This document shows, in pieces, positions 61,127 through 64,000 of a stretch of DNA of 64,000 bases; within the stretch, counting starts at the first letter, position 1, and every line of letters begins with the position of its first letter. A program made the translations under genes and the position numbers. Source of the stretch: an uncultured Bacteroidales bacterium. GTDB lineage: Bacteria; Bacteroidota; Bacteroidia; Bacteroidales; UBA932. The DNA lies in contig CAKUXR010000014.1 of assembly GCA_934700615.1 (NCBI GenBank), positions 1-64,000 of the forward strand, written 5' to 3'. The notes beneath the pieces are model-generated. The model was not told where the DNA came from. It worked only from the letters and a program-made list of their open reading frames with translations, and ran no database searches.

Positions 61127-63130
61127 ATGACACACACTCTATTAGAGTTGACTAAGATGTCAGAAGAACAACTCAGGTCATTGGGCGAAGAACTCCACAT
61201 CAAGAAAGCAAAGGATATGGACCTCAGTGATTTGAGCATGTCCATCCTGGATGAAGAAGCCAAGATTGCTTCCAAGATTCCGGATCCTGAACCGCCGAAA
61301 AGAAAGAGGGGACGTCCCCGCAAGAATGATGCGGTCCAGTCTGACGATGCCGCAGAGCCGAAAAAACCGGCCAAAAACACAAAGACAGCTGAGAAGCCGT
61401 TGAAAGTCAATGACAAGAAGGCCTCTCCTAAATCTGATGAGGCAAATAATCAGCCTGACTTGTCCCGCAAAGAAGATAAACAGACTTCAGACCGGAAGGA
61501 AAAATCTGTTCTTGCACAGCAGGACAAGACTGCACCTAAGAAACGTGGCCGTAAACCTAAACAGCCGGTTCAGCCTGAACAGTCAGCGCCTGAGGTAAAT
61601 AAGGGTGTTGAGACTCCAAAGGCGGATAACGCGAAGTCTCAGCAGGAAGATAATGCACAGAAACCTGTCGTGAAGCAGTCCCAGCCGCAGAATGTTGGGC
61701 AGCAGTCGTCTGCGCCTCAGCCTCAGCAGCCGAAAGAGGAAATCAAGTATGCTGACAGACACACTATTGTCCTGCCTCCTCTTCCTCCGAAAATCAAGAA
61801 GAACAAGCAGGGGAACAACAATTACGGCGGTCAGCAGAACAACAATCAGAATAACGCTCAGAGCAATAATCAGGCAGCCGGAAACAGGCCGGCAAATGCT
61901 CAGGCACAGGTCAATGCCAATCCGCAGAACCCTCAGCCTCAGCAGCAGAGACCTGCTCCTAAGCCGAAGATTGAGTTCGAAGGAACTGTACGCGCGACAG
62001 GCGTATTGGAAATCATGCCTGACGGATATGGCTTCCTGCGTTCATCTGACTACAATTATCTGAACTCTCCTGATGATATCTATGTATCACAGAACCAGAT
62101 AAAGAACAACGCCCTCAAGAATGGCGATACAGTAACCGGAGAAATCCGTCCTCCAAAGGAGGGAGACAAGTATTTCCCTCTCGTCAAGATTGACTTCATC
62201 AACGGACGTACTCCTGAGTTCATCAGAGACCGTATTCCGTTTGATTTTCTTACTCCGCTTTTCCCGGATGAGAAATTCAATCTTCTCGGACACGGTCACG
62301 AGCATGACCTCTCCTGCAGGATTGTGGATATGTTTACCCCTATCGGAAAGGGCCAGCGAGGACTTATCGTGGCTCAGCCTAAGACCGGTAAGACAGTCCT
62401 GCTGAAGTCTATTGCCAATGCTATTGCGGACAACCATCCGGAGGTATATGAAATTGTTCTCCTGATAGATGAGCGTCCTGAGGAGGTTACCGACATGAGC
62501 AGAAGCGTGAAGGCTGAAGTGGTTGCTTCCACCTTTGACGAGCCAGCCGAAAGACATGTCAAGGTTGCCAATATGGTACTTGAGAAGGCACGCAGACTTG
62601 TAGAGTGCGGTCATGATGTCGTCATTCTTCTTGACTCCATCACACGTCTTGCAAGGGCGTACAATACTGTCCAGCCTGCATCAGGAAAGGTTCTTACCGG
62701 AGGTGTTGATGCCAATGCCCTCCAGAAGCCTAAGAGATTCTTCGGAGCGGCCCGCAATATTGAGGGAGGAGGATCATTGACAATTCTCGCAACTGCATTG
62801 ACCGATACCGGTTCCAAGATGGATGATGTCATCTTCGAGGAATTCAAGGGTACCGGCAATATGGAACTTCAGCTTGACAGGACACTTGCGAACAGAAGAA
62901 TTTTCCCTGCTGTCAATGTCATTCTTTCAAGCACCCGTAGGGATGACCTTCTCTACAGCCCTGAACAGGCACAGCGCATATGGATTTTGCGTAAACTCCT
63001 TGCCGAGATGAATCCTACCGAGGCCATGAATTTCATGATTCAGATTATGGACCAGTACCAGACGAATGATGAACTTCTTGACAACATGAACAAGGTTTCA
63101 CCTAAGGATGCCAAGAGTTACGATTACTAA
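61127..63130 (+). CDS. rho: Transcription terminator Rho with long disordered insert
   Basis: 667 residues, about 250 longer than E. coli Rho. The N-terminal Rho-N helix (1-45) is followed by a basic region with AT-hook-like RKRGRPRK and KKRGRKPK and a glutamine/asparagine/proline-rich disordered stretch to about residue 280, then the cold-shock-like RNA-binding domain and the ATPase (QPKTGKT loop, LLIDERPEEV, LLDSITRLARAYN). Rho of Bacteroides thetaiotaomicron has a comparable insert reported to drive phase separation; the same behaviour here is inferred. Confidence 0.95.
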   Translation: MTHTLLELTKMSEEQLRSLGEELHIKKAKDMDLSDLSMSILDEEAKIASKIPDPEPPKRKRGRPRKNDAVQSDDAAEPKKPAKNTKTAEKPLKVNDKKASPKSDEANNQPDLSRKEDKQTSDRKEKSVLAQQDKTAPKKRGRKPKQPVQPEQSAPEVNKGVETPKADNAKSQQEDNAQKPVVKQSQPQNVGQQSSAPQPQQPKEEIKYADRHTIVLPPLPPKIKKNKQGNNNYGGQQNNNQNNAQSNNQAAGNRPANAQAQVNANPQNPQPQQQRPAPKPKIEFEGTVRATGVLEIMPDGYGFLRSSDYNYLNSPDDIYVSQNQIKNNALKNGDTVTGEIRPPKEGDKYFPLVKIDFINGRTPEFIRDRIPFDFLTPLFPDEKFNLLGHGHEHDLSCRIVDMFTPIGKGQRGLIVAQPKTGKTVLLKSIANAIADNHPEVYEIVLLIDERPEEVTDMSRSVKAEVVASTFDEPAERHVKVANMVLEKARRLVECGHDVVILLDSITRLARAYNTVQPASGKVLTGGVDANALQKPKRFFGAARNIEGGGSLTILATALTDTGSKMDDVIFEEFKGTGNMELQLDRTLANRRIFPAVNVILSSTRRDDLLYSPEQAQRIWILRKLLAEMNPTEAMNFMIQIMDQYQTNDELLDNMNKVSPKDAKSYDY

Positions 63131-63153
63131 AATTCATTAGATATTACATAAAG

Positions 63154-63190
63154 AGCCCGGTTCCAGATTGATGGAGCCGGGCTTCTTTAT
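63154..63190. terminator. Bidirectional terminator after rho
   Basis: AGCCCGG (63154-63160) pairs with CCGGGCT (63177-63183), extended by TTCC/GGAG, then TCTTTAT. Lies between convergent rho and the LptD-like gene. Confidence 0.75.
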
Positions 63191-63206
63191 AGAATATTTC
63201 GAGTTG

Positions 63207-64000
63207 TCAATATCTGTCCCAGTAACTTGTGCTCTTCTTGAATTTGAGGAGGTCAGCAAGTGCAGCGGCATTGGCGGCGATTCTGAAACTCCAGGACTGC
63301 CATGTTCCTGTAGGCACCCAAGAAACGGAGATGTTGAAGCAGTGGAGATCGTAGGTCGCACTCAACTGCGTGGTAGTCATCTTCATGGCCATAAGGTCGA
63401 AACCTGTGGTGGCATTGAGAGACATCTTAGGGGTAAGCTTGACATTTCCTGACAGTCCCAGCGTCTGGGTAAACCTGTTGTTCGTAATCAGCTGCCCATT
63501 CGTATATTGATATGACTTGCTGTACGAGAAAGAGTAGTTTATGTTTACTGACCACGGGACATTAGGATTCGTGTAGTACAGCCAACCGCCAGGGATATAT
63601 TCGCCGGTGATAGGATGATAGTATATCCTTCTGTAATAGTCTGCGCTGGAAATGTTCTCTCCTCCGCCTCCTCCCATATTGTTGCCTGATTTTGAGCCGT
63701 CGTTGCCGTTTATGGCGCCTTTTCCTGACAACGAATAAGACAATGACGCACTGGCATTGGTAAGTCTCAGTGGCTTGTTCCATCCCTGCGTCTGGACATT
63801 GAACTTATTTATTCTGCGACCGCGTTCGTCTATGGCGTAAGGATCGAAATTGACATTGGCGCTGATGCCGACCTTTTCGAAGACGGAGGTTGACATCGTG
63901 ATGCCGATGTTGTTCATTTTCAATGAATCGGCGAGGAAGTTGTATCCGGTGCTGAGGTTCAGCTGGTCAATGAGCTTGACTTTCTTGACTCCGGCTCCTG
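63207..64000 (-). CDS. LptD-like outer-membrane LPS assembly protein, 5' end outside window
   Basis: The minus-strand frame stays open to the window edge; an internal ATG at 63923 is not the start, since LIDQLNLSTGYNFLADSLKMNN continues across it. About 264 residues of barrel strands are visible (NVQTQGWNKPLRLTNASASLSYSLS; a glycine-rich loop near GNNMGGGGGENIS; final WSFRIAANAAALADLLKFKK). The pattern is that of the C-terminal barrel of Bacteroidota LptD-like proteins. Barrel fold sure, LptD identity likely. Confidence 0.75.
   Translation of the reverse strand, partial: GAGVKKVKLIDQLNLSTGYNFLADSLKMNNIGITMSTSVFEKVGISANVNFDPYAIDERGRRINKFNVQTQGWNKPLRLTNASASLSYSLSGKGAINGNDGSKSGNNMGGGGGENISSADYYRRIYYHPITGEYIPGGWLYYTNPNVPWSVNINYSFSYSKSYQYTNGQLITNNRFTQTLGLSGNVKLTPKMSLNATTGFDLMAMKMTTTQLSATYDLHCFNISVSWVPTGTWQSWSFRIAANAAALADLLKFKKSTSYWDRY

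Noticed and set aside
1..64000. CRISPR arrays, phage or conjugation modules
   Set aside because: No regularly spaced repeats of CRISPR length and no cas, capsid, terminase or relaxase-like proteins seen; the amidase fragment alone does not indicate a prophage.

Overview
The window is chromosomal DNA from a member of the Bacteroidales (phylum Bacteroidota). Evidence: SusC/SusD-type outer-membrane genes, Mfa1/Mfa2-type fimbrillins, GldA/GldG-type ABC transporters, a Rho factor with a long disordered insert, and many promoters with the Bacteroidota -7 box TAnnTTTG (often TATCTTTG) instead of sigma70 boxes. I cannot name genus or species from the sequence alone.

Layout. 1-4.3 kb is an AT-rich, decayed accessory stretch: an insertion-sequence (IS) transposase remnant that truncates a PD-(D/E)XK-like nuclease gene, an amidase fragment, and two tandem copies of a two-domain secreted protein. 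The first copy is broken by a 158-bp fold-back element (MITE). 4.3-20.8 kb is one long co-directional cluster: SusC, SusD, a DUF4843-type lipoprotein, a PKD-like lipoprotein, two tandem ABC modules (ATPase plus permease-GldG fusion) and an M16 zinc peptidase lipoprotein. It reads like a dedicated uptake-and-processing system, possibly for peptides. 20.9-24.3 kb has a BamE-like/DUF4476 protein, then an FMN riboswitch ahead of a TonB-dependent receptor, a likely flavin importer, ended by two terminator-like hairpins. 24.4-24.7 kb holds two tRNA-Lys genes on the minus strand.

24.8-34.7 kb: a D-2-hydroxyacid dehydrogenase (FAD plus Fe-S), a phosphate ABC transporter whose binding protein and first permease are fused (pstSC-pstA-pstB), and sulfate assimilation genes cysD-cysN-cysH whose leader contains a second copy of the 158-bp element. 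34.7-38.9 kb (minus strand): a short SSB paralog, an OmpA-like lipoprotein, an Mfa1-type fimbrillin and an Mfa2-type anchor. 39-50 kb is mostly core: zinc-ribbon protein, M3 peptidase, nucleoside MFS transporter, tgt-lptG-uraA-dut-murF operon, PAP2 phosphatase and obgE. 50-54 kb: a membrane TPR-AraC regulator and a large surface lipoprotein. 54-64 kb: trmD, a candidate small RNA, a DUF349 protein, yidC, yggS, a membrane AraC regulator, rho, and the 3' part of an LptD-like gene cut by the window edge.

Most unexpected signals: the 158-bp MITE family with 3-bp target duplications; a strong excess of the heptamer GTCAATG/CATTGAC in all frames, on both strands and between genes; the SusCD-ABC-ABC-M16 cluster; the riboswitch-controlled receptor; and a promoter-plus-terminator unit with no ORF at 54.8-55.0 kb.
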